Below, piece after piece: positions 15,695-26,118 of a stretch of DNA of 64,000 bases; position 1 is the stretch's first letter; every line of letters starts with the position of its first letter. Both the position numbers and the translations under genes were made by a program. Source of the stretch: Tindallia magadiensis (GTDB taxonomy: Bacteria; Bacillota; Clostridia; Peptostreptococcales; Tindalliaceae); contig NZ_FOQA01000012.1 of assembly GCF_900113635.1 (NCBI RefSeq), positions 1 through 64,000 of the forward strand, given 5' to 3'. Under the pieces are notes generated by a model that saw only the letters and a list, made by a program, of their open reading frames with translations, ran no database searches and was not told the DNA's origin.

Positions 15695-15728
15695 AAGACC
15701 CTGGTGAAATGTGCAGGGTCTTTCTTTA
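15695..15728 (+). terminator. Rho-independent terminator after the OpuAC-like gene
   Basis: AAGACCCTG (15695-15703) pairs with CAGGGTCTT (15714-15722) around a 10-nt loop, followed by TTCTTT. It lies 24 bp after the stop codon and ends the tetR-opuAC unit. Confidence 0.85.
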
Positions 15729-15780
15729 TCTGTTATAATGAACAGGAAATAAGAAGATTAATGAAGGAAGTGAAACAGGC

Positions 15781-16875
15781 GTGTCTGGAACAGAAATACT
15801 ATTATTAATAGGGCTGGCAATCTTAGGATACGGACTGTTTTATCTGTTGAATATACCAACGCCAGCTTTTTTAGGCCCATTAATTCTGATCTATGGAGCC
15901 AGTTTTCTAGGTTTTGAAGGCGATACATTAAGTGGTACAACCGTTCTCCTATTACAATCCTTACTGGGAGCTAATATAGGGGTAAAAGTCACTCGAGAAA
16001 TTTTTCAGCAAATGAAAGCATTAAAAATACCCAGCTTGATTATGATTGGCTGGACATTGCTCTTAAGTTTTGGTTTTGGGTTGGTACTGATGATGGCCTT
16101 TGATCTGGACGTGGCCACAGCGCTTTTAAGTGCTATTCCCGCTGGAGTTTCTGAGATGGGAATACTAGCCCTTGCTTTAGGTGGAAACGCGGGTATTGTC
16201 ATTATTTTTCAATTATCCCGTCTAATGATAGCCATTGTGACCTTTCCTATTATTGTAGAAAAACTAACAGAAAAAGATAAAAATCAGCGTAAAAAGCAAG
16301 CTTGGTGGGAAAAAATAAAGGGAAGAGGTCAAAGAATCAGCCATAGCTTGAAAAAATCCCTATCCATTCAATGGCCGGGGATAGAAATCTTTTCCTACTT
16401 TACTACGGTAGGGATTGGAATAGCCGGTGCTTTACTGGGAACTTGGATGAAAATTCCTGCCGGTGCCTTAATGGGAGCTTTTTTTCTGACGGGAAGCAGT
16501 GTGATTGCTGGAATTCCGTTAAAAGCACCTACTCCTTTGATGCGAATCGTGATGCAAATGGGCATTGCTATTATGTTAGCTCTTAATATGATGAACAGTC
16601 CTATGGAATCAATGAAAGTGATGCTGTTACCGACCCTTGGGTTTTCAGCGGTTGTGTTTATCGGTGTCTACTTTCTATACCACCTGCTGCGAAAAGTGAC
16701 CCAATGGGATCCGGTCACCTGCCTGTTAGCCGCTGCGCCCGTAGGACTGACACCTATGAGTATTCTAGCCTATGAATATGCTGAAAGGCCTATGGAAGTA
16801 GTCCTTTTACACATGACCCGGGTGTTGGTAGGCAAATTGATTGTCATACCGGTGATTATATCCTTATTGGTATAA
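15781..16875 (+). CDS. AbrB-family (PF05145) membrane protein
   Basis: 364 aa with about ten membrane segments arranged as two related halves, each ending in a P.G.S/L...M-type segment (SAIPAGVSEMGILALALGG and AAAPVGLTPMSILAYEY). This internal duplication is typical of the AbrB/ammonia-monooxygenase-annotated transporter family, whose substrate is not established. GTG start with AAGGAAGTG 9 nt upstream. It follows the terminator of the OpuAC-like gene, so it is not strictly part of the carnitine unit. A transport role is inferred. Confidence 0.82.
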   Translation: MSGTEILLLIGLAILGYGLFYLLNIPTPAFLGPLILIYGASFLGFEGDTLSGTTVLLLQSLLGANIGVKVTREIFQQMKALKIPSLIMIGWTLLLSFGFGLVLMMAFDLDVATALLSAIPAGVSEMGILALALGGNAGIVIIFQLSRLMIAIVTFPIIVEKLTEKDKNQRKKQAWWEKIKGRGQRISHSLKKSLSIQWPGIEIFSYFTTVGIGIAGALLGTWMKIPAGALMGAFFLTGSSVIAGIPLKAPTPLMRIVMQMGIAIMLALNMMNSPMESMKVMLLPTLGFSAVVFIGVYFLYHLLRKVTQWDPVTCLLAAAPVGLTPMSILAYEYAERPMEVVLLHMTRVLVGKLIVIPVIISLLV

Positions 16876-16945
16876 AGAGATTCTGTTTCACCCTGGAATT
16901 TCCCCACTTTTGCCTTAATACTTGTATGAAAAAGGAGGAAAAACA

Positions 16946-17563
16946 ATGAAGAAGCCCATTCTGATTGGTGTCACCGGTGGTACCGGTTCCGGAAAAAGTA
17001 CGGTGGCACGGCAGATTTTCAAACAGCTGCCAAATCAAAACATTGCCACCATCCCCCAGGACGCCTATTATAAAAATCAGGATCATCTGCCAATGGAAGA
17101 ACGCATTCAAACCAATTATGATCATCCCATGTCCTTTGAAACAGATTTGCTGGTAAAACACTTGAAAAGCTTGCTATCAGGAGAAAGTATTCAGATGCCT
17201 CAATATGATTTTGAAAGGCATACCCGTAAATCAGAAACCCTGCTGGTAGAACCCAGAGACATTATTATTCTGGAAGGAATCCTGCTTTTTAATGAACCAA
17301 AACTTCGGGAATTAATGAACATTAAAATTTTTGTGGATACAGATGCAGATATTCGGGTGATACGGCGCATTAAAAGAGATATACGGGATCGGGGCCGAAC
17401 CTTGGAATCTGTCATTGATCAGTATATGAACACGGTTCGTCCGGCTCATTTACAATTTGTGGAACCAAATAAAAAATATGCGGACATTATTATTCCGGAA
17501 GGCGGCAAAAACATGGTGGCCATTGATATTATTGTGACGAAAATAAAATCCATTCTTACATAA
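16946..17563 (+). CDS. udk: Uridine kinase
   Basis: 205 aa, the usual length. P-loop [12 protein letters not shown] (residues 7-18), the nucleoside-binding [13 protein letters not shown] and NYDHPMSFE segments, YDFERHTR and the lid [13 protein letters not shown]. It phosphorylates uridine and cytidine with GTP or ATP in pyrimidine salvage. Start at 16946 follows AAGGAGGAAAAACA. The gene is convergent with the following sensor kinase; the stops are only 8 bp apart. Confidence 0.96.
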   Translation: MKKPILIGVTGGTGSGKSTVARQIFKQLPNQNIATIPQDAYYKNQDHLPMEERIQTNYDHPMSFETDLLVKHLKSLLSGESIQMPQYDFERHTRKSETLLVEPRDIIILEGILLFNEPKLRELMNIKIFVDTDADIRVIRRIKRDIRDRGRTLESVIDQYMNTVRPAHLQFVEPNKKYADIIIPEGGKNMVAIDIIVTKIKSILT

Positions 17564-17571
17564 ACAAGATG

Positions 17572-19590
17572 CTAAGGCTCCCAGATAAGATGAAAAATAG
17601 TCCCCTGCTCAGGGTGAGATTCTACTACCACATCTCCCTTTAGCTGAAGCATCAAAAGATTATACAGAATATGAAGTCCCAACCCAATACTGCCCCGGTG
17701 ACGGGCCGTTGTAAAAAAAGGTTCGAATATCCTGGACTTTACAGCTTCGCTCATACCCTTACCATCGTCAGAATACGTTAAAATCAGACGGTGGTCTTGT
17801 TTTTGAAAAGAGAGATGAATCGAACCACCTTCTCGATCCGCAAAGCCATGCTCCAATGCGTTTTGCGTTAAGATGGCAATGATTTGAGAGAGGGCACCGG
17901 GAAAACTATGAATGGATAACTGTTCCTCACAATCAAGGGTTAACTGATGATTTCCTGCCTTTAAGAGCTGTTGAAAACCCAGCAGGGTTTCTTCTACATA
18001 AGGCTTTACATAGAAACTTCTTTTTTCCTCACGGCGATGATCTACGGCCACTTGTTTGAAATGTTGAATTAAGTCACTGGACCGATGTAAGTTTCGAAGC
18101 AAAACCTGCACAGAATCTTGCAGCCGGAGCATATATTGATCAAACTCATGCTGGTCCAAGGCTTCTGCTTCAATGTCTTTTAGCAATTGTTGCATCTGAT
18201 GTTCCAGGTAAGAAGCCATGGAAATGGAACCGCCTAAAGGCGTATTAATTTCATGGGCCAGGCCAGCAACCAAAGTGCTTAGACCAGCCAGTTTTTCTGA
18301 TTGAATCAACTGGTCCTGGGTGTTTTTTAATAGAACCACCGTCTGCTGAAGTTCTTCGTTGGTTTCCTGTAATTGATGGTTCGTAGAAGATAAAGCGGAG
18401 GTTCGTTCTTTTACCTTGGACTCCAATTCCTTTTGAGATTTTTCAATGGCGGAGGCCATTTCGTTAAAGCGTTGAGCTAGCTGACCTATTTCATCCTGAT
18501 CCGTTAACGACAGCCGTTGGCTCAAATTTCCTTCTGCCAGCTGGTCAGCAAATTCCCTTAATTTCCCTAAAGAATTGGTTAGCTGCCCAGATAACCAATA
18601 AGCTAGAAGCATGGAAAAAAGCAGCAGGAAAAAAGCACTCAACAATAATTTTTGAGATAAGATCCAACCACTTTGATAAAATTCACTGGTATGGATAAAG
18701 GAAATATAAAAGAGGGGAAATTCGGCTAAAGTTGAAGGGCTTACCTGGATCCGGTAGGATTGATCTTGATAAAAAAAAGTGTCGATGGTTTGCTCCTTCA
18801 ATGTCTCTCCCTGAAGCAAAGATCCCAGGCCAATATCTTCCAAAGACTTCCCCACTACTTCCGGCTGATCCGGATAAGCTAAAATAGAACCGGTGGAGTC
18901 AGTAAGCATCGCATAACCACTACTACCAATGGTGGTATCAGTCAGCATATTCGATAAGGCCTCCAGATCAAAATCAACGGTAATAACTCCCCGCAACTGG
19001 TCTTTTTCATCAAAGACCGTCATCACACAAAGAACCACCTTCTCCCCACTGGAGGTGGTATAAATTTCAGAAATCACTACTTCGCCGGGAGATTCTAAGG
19101 CTTTCTGATACCACTGCCTTTCTCTGGCATCGTAATGATTAAAACGGGGTCGGGGCGGATGCATGACAAAACCACCGTTGGCTTCAACACCAAGACTGGC
19201 ATTTTTAACGGAATCATGGGATTCTTGAAAGGTTTTTAAGATTTGGTAAACTTCCTGCTCATAAGGATCTCCCTGCATTGGGCGCATGGGAAGAAGCCCC
19301 TCGGAAGACTGGGTATTTTTGTAAGAGGTAATGCGCTGATCCGCCTCCCGGATCAAGGGGAATTCCGCCAACATCCTGGTATTGGAGGCAATATTTTGAG
19401 CATAATAATGAATATGATGGTCCAACAATTCCATTTTCTGATGGACAGATACCTGATAATCTTCTTGGGATTGCTGGATCACTTGCCAAATGGCTAATAA
19501 ACTGTTGGCCAAAAGAGAAACTACCAACAGAATGGTAAAGGCAAAAATGATACGATGCCGTAATCGTTTGAAAGCAAAAAAATGAATCAA
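17572..19590 (-). CDS. Cache-HAMP sensor histidine kinase
   Basis: About 672 aa. N-terminal membrane helix (IIFAFTILLVVSLLANSLLA), a dCache-type extracellular domain (YDARERQWYQKALESPGEVV and ITVDFDLEALSNML), a second helix (LLLSAFFLLLFSMLLAYWL), HAMP, a long coiled coil, the H-box GLAHEINTPLGGSISM and a HATPase_c domain (N box QNALEHG, G1 DDGKGM, GSIGLGLHI). TTG at 19590 is preferred as start because AGAGGTGATCC lies 3-5 nt upstream; GTG at 19599 is the alternative. The HEINTPLG H-box is shared with the kinase at 27657, which suggests related partners. No receiver of its own; likely signals to REC proteins of the adjacent operon. Confidence 0.92.
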   Translation of the reverse strand: MIHFFAFKRLRHRIIFAFTILLVVSLLANSLLAIWQVIQQSQEDYQVSVHQKMELLDHHIHYYAQNIASNTRMLAEFPLIREADQRITSYKNTQSSEGLLPMRPMQGDPYEQEVYQILKTFQESHDSVKNASLGVEANGGFVMHPPRPRFNHYDARERQWYQKALESPGEVVISEIYTTSSGEKVVLCVMTVFDEKDQLRGVITVDFDLEALSNMLTDTTIGSSGYAMLTDSTGSILAYPDQPEVVGKSLEDIGLGSLLQGETLKEQTIDTFFYQDQSYRIQVSPSTLAEFPLFYISFIHTSEFYQSGWILSQKLLLSAFFLLLFSMLLAYWLSGQLTNSLGKLREFADQLAEGNLSQRLSLTDQDEIGQLAQRFNEMASAIEKSQKELESKVKERTSALSSTNHQLQETNEELQQTVVLLKNTQDQLIQSEKLAGLSTLVAGLAHEINTPLGGSISMASYLEHQMQQLLKDIEAEALDQHEFDQYMLRLQDSVQVLLRNLHRSSDLIQHFKQVAVDHRREEKRSFYVKPYVEETLLGFQQLLKAGNHQLTLDCEEQLSIHSFPGALSQIIAILTQNALEHGFADREGGSIHLSFQKQDHRLILTYSDDGKGMSEAVKSRIFEPFFTTARHRGSIGLGLHILYNLLMLQLKGDVVVESHPEQGTIFHLIWEP

Positions 19591-19649
19591 TGGGATCACC
19601 TCTATGCAGTAGAAAAAAAAGGGCTTTGCAACATCAAAACGAATAATGA

Positions 19650-21167
19650 TTATTTGGTATAGCGTTTCAGGATTTGGTTAATAATATGGGTTTCTTCAAG
19701 AAGCTTTAGAATTTCCTGCACCACTTCCGATAAATTTCCAGCCTGCTCTTCTGTAGAAGCGGTGACTTCTTCCGTACCCGCTGCATTTTCTTCCGCAATA
19801 GAAGAAAGATTTTCCAAAATAGCAACGGTTTTATTTTTTTGGTCTTCAATTTGACCCATCAGACGGAAGAAGGCCTGGTTACTGTTTCCGATTTCTTCAA
19901 TTAATTGACTCATCTGATTGAAAGCTGTCTGGTTTTTCGTCACGCTTTCTAACTGTTGCTTGGTGGACTGGAGCATATTGGTGATCGTATTTTGAGATGT
20001 TAAGACATTGTCGTTCATTTTTTTGATAACATGATCAATTTCTTCGTTAAAGCGGTTGGTTTCTTCGGCCAGTTTTTTTATTTCTTCGGCCACCACGCCA
20101 AAACCCCGACCGGCTTCGCCCGCTCTGGCGGCTTCAATAGAAGCGTTAAGAGCTAATAAGTTGGTTTGCTCTGCAATCGCTTTAATCATTTCATTGGCCT
20201 GCAACACTTCGTTACTGCTACTTACCGTATTTTCAATGGTGTCTTTTACCATTACCATTTCGCCATCAACGTTTTGTACCATTTCAATAACATCGGTTAA
20301 GGATTTCATGCCCTGATCCTTTTCCTTGGAAAGTTGTTGACTGATATGGTTAATATGATTGGCCTCAGAAATACTCTGATCAATCATCTGACCCAAGGCC
20401 ATCGTTAATTCAACCCCCTGTTCAATTTCCTTCGCCTGATCCATTGCGCCTACGGCTACTTCTTCGATGGCTTTGGAAACTTCCAAAACGCTGGCGTCAA
20501 TCTGTTCTGAATGGTTTTTAATAAATTGGATTTTTTTATCGATCAATGTAAATTTTTCGATAATCGCCGTGATGTTTTTTTGATAAACATCGATGGCTTT
20601 GGGGATCATTGCCTCCATGGAGGAAACCCTCTGATGGACAAAATCGTCATCCAGCTCATTAATGCCTAACAAAACAATGTCGATGCCTATTACCCCGACT
20701 TTTTTTCCTCCAATAAACAAAGGTTTTGCAACGGCTGTCATAAAAACTGGAATTCCTTCCAGTTCATAGAAAAAAGGTTGCAGGATCTGAATTTTTTCTG
20801 TTTCCAGAGGTTTGGTATAGAATGCTTCCTGATCAATATCTTCAAGAAACATTTTTTTAACACCGGATTTCGTTCGGTATAAGTAGGTATTCAACCGGCC
20901 ATTGGATTCATAATGATCTTTGTTCTGATATTGTTGGTCATTAAACTCATTTTTGATTCCAACCACCCAAATGCCGTAGTAGGATGCATTGCCGGTTAAG
21001 AGTTTTTCCAAATGGGATTCGATCTGTTGCCGGTCTTTTTGTGAAAAATCCAAGCCTTCAATGGTCTGATAAGCCTGATGAATCACCTGGTAATCAATTA
21101 GGATAGAATCCTTAATGGCTTTGGATAACCTGGTTTCGTTGTGCTGATTTGCTTTGCGAAAAAACAT
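19650..21167 (-). CDS. Soluble chemoreceptor with an intracellular Cache-like domain
   Basis: 505 aa with no hydrophobic segment long enough to span the membrane. Residues about 10-180 resemble a Cache sensor ([54 protein letters not shown]). The C-terminal half is a standard MCP signalling coiled coil with the tip [20 protein letters not shown], so it should dock to CheA/CheW. No HAMP. Cache domains usually face outside; here it must sense a cytoplasmic compound. RBS AAGGGGATGAG. The gene lies between the FIST gene and a sensor kinase in the same orientation. Confidence 0.9.
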   Translation of the reverse strand: MFFRKANQHNETRLSKAIKDSILIDYQVIHQAYQTIEGLDFSQKDRQQIESHLEKLLTGNASYYGIWVVGIKNEFNDQQYQNKDHYESNGRLNTYLYRTKSGVKKMFLEDIDQEAFYTKPLETEKIQILQPFFYELEGIPVFMTAVAKPLFIGGKKVGVIGIDIVLLGINELDDDFVHQRVSSMEAMIPKAIDVYQKNITAIIEKFTLIDKKIQFIKNHSEQIDASVLEVSKAIEEVAVGAMDQAKEIEQGVELTMALGQMIDQSISEANHINHISQQLSKEKDQGMKSLTDVIEMVQNVDGEMVMVKDTIENTVSSSNEVLQANEMIKAIAEQTNLLALNASIEAARAGEAGRGFGVVAEEIKKLAEETNRFNEEIDHVIKKMNDNVLTSQNTITNMLQSTKQQLESVTKNQTAFNQMSQLIEEIGNSNQAFFRLMGQIEDQKNKTVAILENLSSIAEENAAGTEEVTASTEEQAGNLSEVVQEILKLLEETHIINQILKRYTK

Positions 21168-21308
21168 GAATGCTCATCCCCTTTTCTTTGTACGTCCGCC
21201 GTTGTGTCTAAAAAATGAAATCAAGAAAGCTGACAGTTCAGGATCAAAATACTACCTGGCATTGCCTTATGAATCTCTTAAGCGATCATTGCTAAAGGAG
21301 TATTACCA

Positions 21309-22442
21309 TTATTCAAGAAAGCTGGTCATAATGGTTTTATTGTGGAAAGCAAGATAGTCTCGACGAATATTGGCAAATTCACCTAACGTAAGCGCGCCTA
21401 TTACTTTAGGTGCTCCTTTGATAGCATTTAGTTCTGTAGAAAACGCTTTGCCCCAAAAGAGTGCTCTGGAAATACAGTCGATTACTAATGTGACAGAAGC
21501 CTCTTGTATCTGTTTTTGAGTAGCTAGTTCAAAAGCTTTTGTGGCTGTTTCAACGGTTTCTTTGGCACCGGCTAAAAGAGATTCGGTATTTCCATGCAAA
21601 ACATAGACAATTGAATTTGTCGGTATATCCCCGACACAGACTAAATGATTTTCTGCACTGATACCAATAGGATCACGTACAAACATTTCCAGATCCTGAT
21701 AAGCAATACCCAAAGGATATGCTTTGGCAATGTGGAAAAAATCATGATCCTGAAACCGCTTACCAGAAAGTGCTTCTACAATTTCTTGGTATATGTCAAA
21801 AGCTGGAACCCAATCGATGGAAATAATATGTGTTCCCTTGGATTCGGTGATTTTATGAGGTTTGGATACCTGTTGCCATCCGTGAGCAACACCAATACCA
21901 CTCTTTTGTGTTGCTAGAGTCAGGACAGCTGCATTTTCCTGTAATCCTCTGGATGTGAAAATACAAGGACTTTGGGAAAAAGAAAGGGAACCGGCACCTC
22001 CACCTACATAATTTGGCATAGAACCTAATGTTTGAAACAAACTATCACGTAATCTTTCTATCCCATGACTAAGGCCATCAGCAAAAACAAACATGGTTTG
22101 TTCCAGCGTATACTCTCGTCCAAAGCCTCTTTCGATGGCTTGCCTGATGGAGGCTGGCTCCTCATCTAAATCCTCGATTATAACGGTTTTGACAGGTTGA
22201 GTAAAGCCTATAAAGAGGGTACCAGTTGCTAATTTTTGTTCACCAAAAATGATTTCGGGAAAAATTCCACCCCATATTGGTTTTCGGCAACGGGTTAGCA
22301 GGGGATCCAGCTGATCGGGAGTCCATTGATCAGCATCGCAGGCAAAAATCATTATGCCGGTAATCTCTTGATCCTGTTCCAGGGTTATCAATGCCTTTTC
22401 AAATGTTTCTAAGGATCTGCCTTGTTCCATGTGTATTTTCAC
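21309..22442 (-). CDS. FIST-domain sensor protein (FIST_N + FIST_C)
   Basis: About 377 aa. FIST_N features include the ITGIMIFACDADQWTPDQLD and PIWGGIFPEIIFGEQ segments, GFTQPV, and MFVFADGLSHGIERL ... YVGGGAGSLSF. FIST_C occupies the second half (GHKI-like SKPHKITESKGTHI, PLGIAYQDLEMFVRDPIGI, ALTLGEFANI). FIST proteins are predicted sensors of small ligands, perhaps amino acids, and usually work with kinases, receivers or chemoreceptors, as the neighbours here do. GTG at 22442 is chosen because AAAGAGGTG sits 6 nt before it. It ends the run of REC genes upstream, 76 bp after the REC protein. Confidence 0.88.
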   Translation of the reverse strand: MKIHMEQGRSLETFEKALITLEQDQEITGIMIFACDADQWTPDQLDPLLTRCRKPIWGGIFPEIIFGEQKLATGTLFIGFTQPVKTVIIEDLDEEPASIRQAIERGFGREYTLEQTMFVFADGLSHGIERLRDSLFQTLGSMPNYVGGGAGSLSFSQSPCIFTSRGLQENAAVLTLATQKSGIGVAHGWQQVSKPHKITESKGTHIISIDWVPAFDIYQEIVEALSGKRFQDHDFFHIAKAYPLGIAYQDLEMFVRDPIGISAENHLVCVGDIPTNSIVYVLHGNTESLLAGAKETVETATKAFELATQKQIQEASVTLVIDCISRALFWGKAFSTELNAIKGAPKVIGALTLGEFANIRRDYLAFHNKTIMTSFLE

Positions 22443-22518
22443 GAAAAACACCTCTTTTCTATCGTAATAATAGGCAGGTAGATATGGCTTAACCTACGTG
22501 CTTGACAGACTGACAAAA

Positions 22519-23592
22519 TTAATCTGAAAGGGGAAGTACTGCTTTCAGGGTCAATGTTTCAGATGTTAGGGTAGCTGAAAAATGGTTTTCTCCTGATTCC
22601 AATATTTTTCCCAGTACCTGATTAAGGTATGGAAGAGCATAAGAGCTTATTTGTTGGGCTTCTTCCTCCGTTACAGGTATATGAATGAGAAGATGAAATA
22701 CATGCTGGCTGGGAAGAAGGGTTTCGATCCACAGGGAGTTTTGATTGGAAAAATTTGGTAAAAGCAATAAAGAAGCTTCTATCCAGCCGAGGATCAGTCG
22801 ACCATCACGGCTGGTACGTTTTTTCACGGGCAGCGTTTCCTCTGCCTGGCTATTGTGGGATGTAGATTGCTTGACAAAGGATTCAGGGGATAGGGGAAGG
22901 AATCGACCTAACTCCTGATAAAAATAATGTTCCAGTTCTTCGCTGGTCATTTGATCTCCTTGATAAAGGATCGATTTTTTTAATATCTGATGGATTGTGG
23001 CTTGCTGGTGCAGTGGTAATGATTTTTCACTGTCGGAAGTAATCTCCTCCTTCCATTGAGCAATATGCTGGAACATGGTTTCTCCCAAAGCAGCCAGCAA
23101 CAGGGACTGTCTTTTTCCAGACTGAACCTGACGGGTCATAGTATCTAACATATTCCGGTATACTTTATTTCGGTTTTCTAGATCTACCTTCATTTGTTGA
23201 TGCTCTTGCTTAAGGCGGTAGTATTCGACGGCCTGGTTAATAATAGCCTTAAACTCTTCTTCCATTTTCCAAGGTTTTGTGATGAACTTAAAGATATCTA
23301 CTTTATTAATGGTGGCTAGGATTTGCTGCAATTGGGTGTAGCCAGAAAGCACAATCTTAACGGTATCTGGTGATATACGACTAACTTCTTCTAATAATTG
23401 CAGTCCATTCATTTCAGGCATGCGCATATCCGTTACGATAACACTGATGGTGTTTTCTTCTAATATTTTCAGAGCTTCTTTTCCACTGCTAGCAAAATAA
23501 CAGCGATAGGGCTCATCCAGCATTCCTCGCTTTAGTGAACTAAGAACATTAACTTCATCATCGACAAACAAAATGGTTTCTCTTTCTTTCAT
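22519..23592 (-). CDS. Response regulator with receiver domain and uncharacterised C-terminal domain
   Basis: 357 aa. REC domain (residues about 5-125): acidic pair VDDE, phospho-Asp in VIVTDMRMPEMNG, Thr/Ser in VLSGYT, Lys in FITKPWK. The KPW ending is typical of receivers in HDOD/HD-GYP systems. The remaining 230 aa start with a coiled coil and continue as a mixed domain I do not recognise; RDGRLILGWIEASLLLLPN and a beta-rich end (HFSATLTSETLTLKAVLPL) could be a degenerate catalytic or dimer domain. RBS AAGGAGG. Member of the FIST operon, 13 bp after the HDOD gene. Confidence 0.85.
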   Translation of the reverse strand: MKERETILFVDDEVNVLSSLKRGMLDEPYRCYFASSGKEALKILEENTISVIVTDMRMPEMNGLQLLEEVSRISPDTVKIVLSGYTQLQQILATINKVDIFKFITKPWKMEEEFKAIINQAVEYYRLKQEHQQMKVDLENRNKVYRNMLDTMTRQVQSGKRQSLLLAALGETMFQHIAQWKEEITSDSEKSLPLHQQATIHQILKKSILYQGDQMTSEELEHYFYQELGRFLPLSPESFVKQSTSHNSQAEETLPVKKRTSRDGRLILGWIEASLLLLPNFSNQNSLWIETLLPSQHVFHLLIHIPVTEEEAQQISSYALPYLNQVLGKILESGENHFSATLTSETLTLKAVLPLSD

Positions 23593-23605
23593 TCTTCCTA
23601 CCTCC

Positions 23606-24790
23606 TTATGTCAGGTCTTCAAGATCGATATGGCTTATATGATCTTCAATGGTTGGAGCGTCTACGCCAAAGTAATCAAAGACCCGTGGATCTAGTTCTT
23701 CTATTTCTGTAAAGCCAAGTCTTTGGCAAGCATAATGCCGGGATAAATGAACCAGTGCGGCAACTTCTTTATTGATAACCCTTTCATCAAAGGGGATGCG
23801 ATGATATAGAGCTGCTTCAACCACTGAAAAAGGCAGGTTCCACCAGTTTAACAGATAGCCGCTGACTTCTTCATAGGAATTACCGCATAGTTGCATCTCC
23901 AGTTCTGTAGTTTTTTCAGGATTTTTTTCAGATTCTAATAACAACTGGGCATAAGGCTCTTCGAACTGCATGAGTAAAAACATAATACCTATGTTATGCA
24001 AAAGTGCTGCTGAAAAGCAGTTGTCAGGGACAGGTTTGTCCAGAAGGTATTTGTGAAGATTCAAATAAAGTTGTTGAGATAGGGCAGATTTTTTCCAAAG
24101 ACGGTTCAAGAGAAACCGGTGTTTTTTTGAAGATAAAAATAGTTTCAGGATAGAGGTGGAACGGATCATTTGTTTAACATGATCCAGTCCGATGTATGTG
24201 ATAGCTGTTTGTAAGGAACCGGTCCGTGCTCCGATATAAACCGAGTTTGCCAATCGAAGTATCTCGCCAGTAACCACAGAATCTTTTTCAATAATGGCAG
24301 CAATTTTTGCGATATCGGCTTCTGATTCAATTGATTTTTCGATTTTACGATAAGTGTCTTCAATCGTTGACAGATAAGAAGACTTATTGATGAGTTGCAT
24401 GAGTTGTGGATTATTTAGAAGATGGCAGGTTTCAAAAATCTGACTGATTGTATCCAACATTTCCTGGTTGTTCCATGGCTTAAAAAGATACACTTTGACG
24501 GTATTATCTAATAAGGCTTTCATCACTACTTTTTCTTCTGAATAACCGGAAAGCATTATACGAACGATATGAGGGTATTTTGTTTTAACGGTGGACAGTA
24601 AGTCATATCCATTCATTCCAGGCATCCGCATATCACTGATAATCATATCAACCGCCGTTTTTTCCAAGAGTTGAAGGGCTTCATGACCTCCCGGAGCTGT
24701 TAAAATATGGTAATCTGTAGGCAAAAAAAGACGCTCTAATGAACGGAGCACTTGTTGTTCATCGTCTACAATCAAAATACTTCGGTTCAT
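23606..24790 (-). CDS. REC-HDOD response regulator
   Basis: 394 aa. N-terminal receiver (ILIVDDEQQVL, phospho-Asp in MIISDMRMPGMNG, LSGYSEE, LFKPWN), then an HDOD domain (about 130-330: ITYIGLDHVKQMIRS, LWKKSALSQQLY, AALLHNIGIMFLL). HDOD is an HD-like fold without full catalytic residues and acts in signalling. Overlaps the upstream REC-kinase gene by 4 bp (ATGA), so the two are coupled. RBS GCGAGGAGACC. Confidence 0.92.
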   Translation of the reverse strand: MNRSILIVDDEQQVLRSLERLFLPTDYHILTAPGGHEALQLLEKTAVDMIISDMRMPGMNGYDLLSTVKTKYPHIVRIMLSGYSEEKVVMKALLDNTVKVYLFKPWNNQEMLDTISQIFETCHLLNNPQLMQLINKSSYLSTIEDTYRKIEKSIESEADIAKIAAIIEKDSVVTGEILRLANSVYIGARTGSLQTAITYIGLDHVKQMIRSTSILKLFLSSKKHRFLLNRLWKKSALSQQLYLNLHKYLLDKPVPDNCFSAALLHNIGIMFLLMQFEEPYAQLLLESEKNPEKTTELEMQLCGNSYEEVSGYLLNWWNLPFSVVEAALYHRIPFDERVINKEVAALVHLSRHYACQRLGFTEIEELDPRVFDYFGVDAPTIEDHISHIDLEDLT

Positions 24791-26094
24791 AGGGTCTCCT
24801 CGCTTTCCTGTTGATTGATAGGCAGCACAATGTCAAAAATAGCACCTCGCCCTTCCTGACTGTGAGCCTCGATTCGTCCGCCATGTTTATTCACAATAAT
24901 GTCATAGGTGATACTCAGTCCTAAACCGGTTCCATCTCCCACTGCTTTAGTTGTAAAGAAAGGATTGAATATTTTACTGATAATATCTTTTGGAATGCCC
25001 GGGCCATCATCACTGATAAGTAAATTGGCCTCTTGGCCTGAACGGGCAAGGCATATGGTAATACAGCCTCTTTCTCCGTTTTCTTGGCTGCGAATCGCTT
25101 GAACAGCATTGTTAATAATATTGACAAGCACCTGTCCTATTTGTAACTCATTGCAAAAGATCTCTATTTCTTCACGTTCCTTAAAAAGAACATCGGCCAC
25201 ATATTTAGATTCGTTTTCCAGGATCATCATGCTCTGCTTTATCAGGTTATTTAGGGATACCCATTTTTTTTCTTCCTGATCGCTGCTACGGGTAAAATTG
25301 CGCATGGTCTGAACGATTTTTGCAACACGTTGTACGCCTTCCATGGTATCAGTCATTAGTACGGGGATATCTTCCTGTATAAAATCGATTTTGTTTGTTT
25401 GGTAACTTTCTTCAAGTTCCAGGGCTAAGGCGTGATATGATTCTATTTCTGATTTCAACAAAGATTGCTGCACTTTTTTACATTGATCCATATAAGTGTT
25501 CATTTTTCTAAGGTAACTACGTAAGCTTTCAAGATTGCTGCTGACATAGCCGATCGGATTGTTAATTTCGTGAGCAACGCCGGCAGCTAGCTGACCAATG
25601 GCCGCCATTTTTTCTGAGTGAATCAGGGCGGATTGTGTCATTTGAAGTTCAATATTCATCTGGCGTAATTCCTTATTGTGTTTTTTCGTACCCTCCAGTA
25701 ATTCTTCCATTTGCTGCTGACCCTGAATACTTCGGATTGCCTGGTTGATACGGCATACCAATTCCACTTTCTTAAAAGGTTTTCCAAGATAATCATTGGC
25801 ACCTAAATCGAAGCATTTTTGAAACACATCAGCATCAGTCATAGCCGTAAGCATAATAATTTGCAATTCTTTATCACTATACTGTTGTCGTACTTGTTCT
25901 AACAAATCAATGCCATTCAATTCAGGCATTTCAATATCTAACAGCATCACCCATATGTCATTCTCTTGTAGTAGTTTTTCAGCCAGTAAGGGGTTGGGGC
26001 ACTGAATGATTTGATACTGAGGGTATTCATCATGTAATACTTCAGAAACAATTTTCATATTCAAAACCGAATCCTCTACAATCATAATAGCCAT
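24787..26094 (-). CDS. Hybrid receiver-histidine kinase (soluble)
   Basis: 435 aa. Receiver first (IMIVEDSVLNMKI, phospho-Asp in MLLDIEMPELNG, TAMTDAD, LGKPFK), a coiled coil, then HisKA with H-box VAHEINNPIGYVSSN and HATPase_c (NIINNAVQAI, DDGPGIPKDI, GDGTGLGLSI). No membrane segments. REC placed before the kinase suggests control of kinase activity by another phosphodonor, perhaps the membrane kinases at 27657 or 17572. RBS AAAAGGAGGTAGATTCA. Confidence 0.94.
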   Translation of the reverse strand: MAIMIVEDSVLNMKIVSEVLHDEYPQYQIIQCPNPLLAEKLLQENDIWVMLLDIEMPELNGIDLLEQVRQQYSDKELQIIMLTAMTDADVFQKCFDLGANDYLGKPFKKVELVCRINQAIRSIQGQQQMEELLEGTKKHNKELRQMNIELQMTQSALIHSEKMAAIGQLAAGVAHEINNPIGYVSSNLESLRSYLRKMNTYMDQCKKVQQSLLKSEIESYHALALELEESYQTNKIDFIQEDIPVLMTDTMEGVQRVAKIVQTMRNFTRSSDQEEKKWVSLNNLIKQSMMILENESKYVADVLFKEREEIEIFCNELQIGQVLVNIINNAVQAIRSQENGERGCITICLARSGQEANLLISDDGPGIPKDIISKIFNPFFTTKAVGDGTGLGLSITYDIIVNKHGGRIEAHSQEGRGAIFDIVLPINQQESEETL

Positions 26095-26118
26095 TGAATC
26101 TACCTCCTTTTTTGTTCT

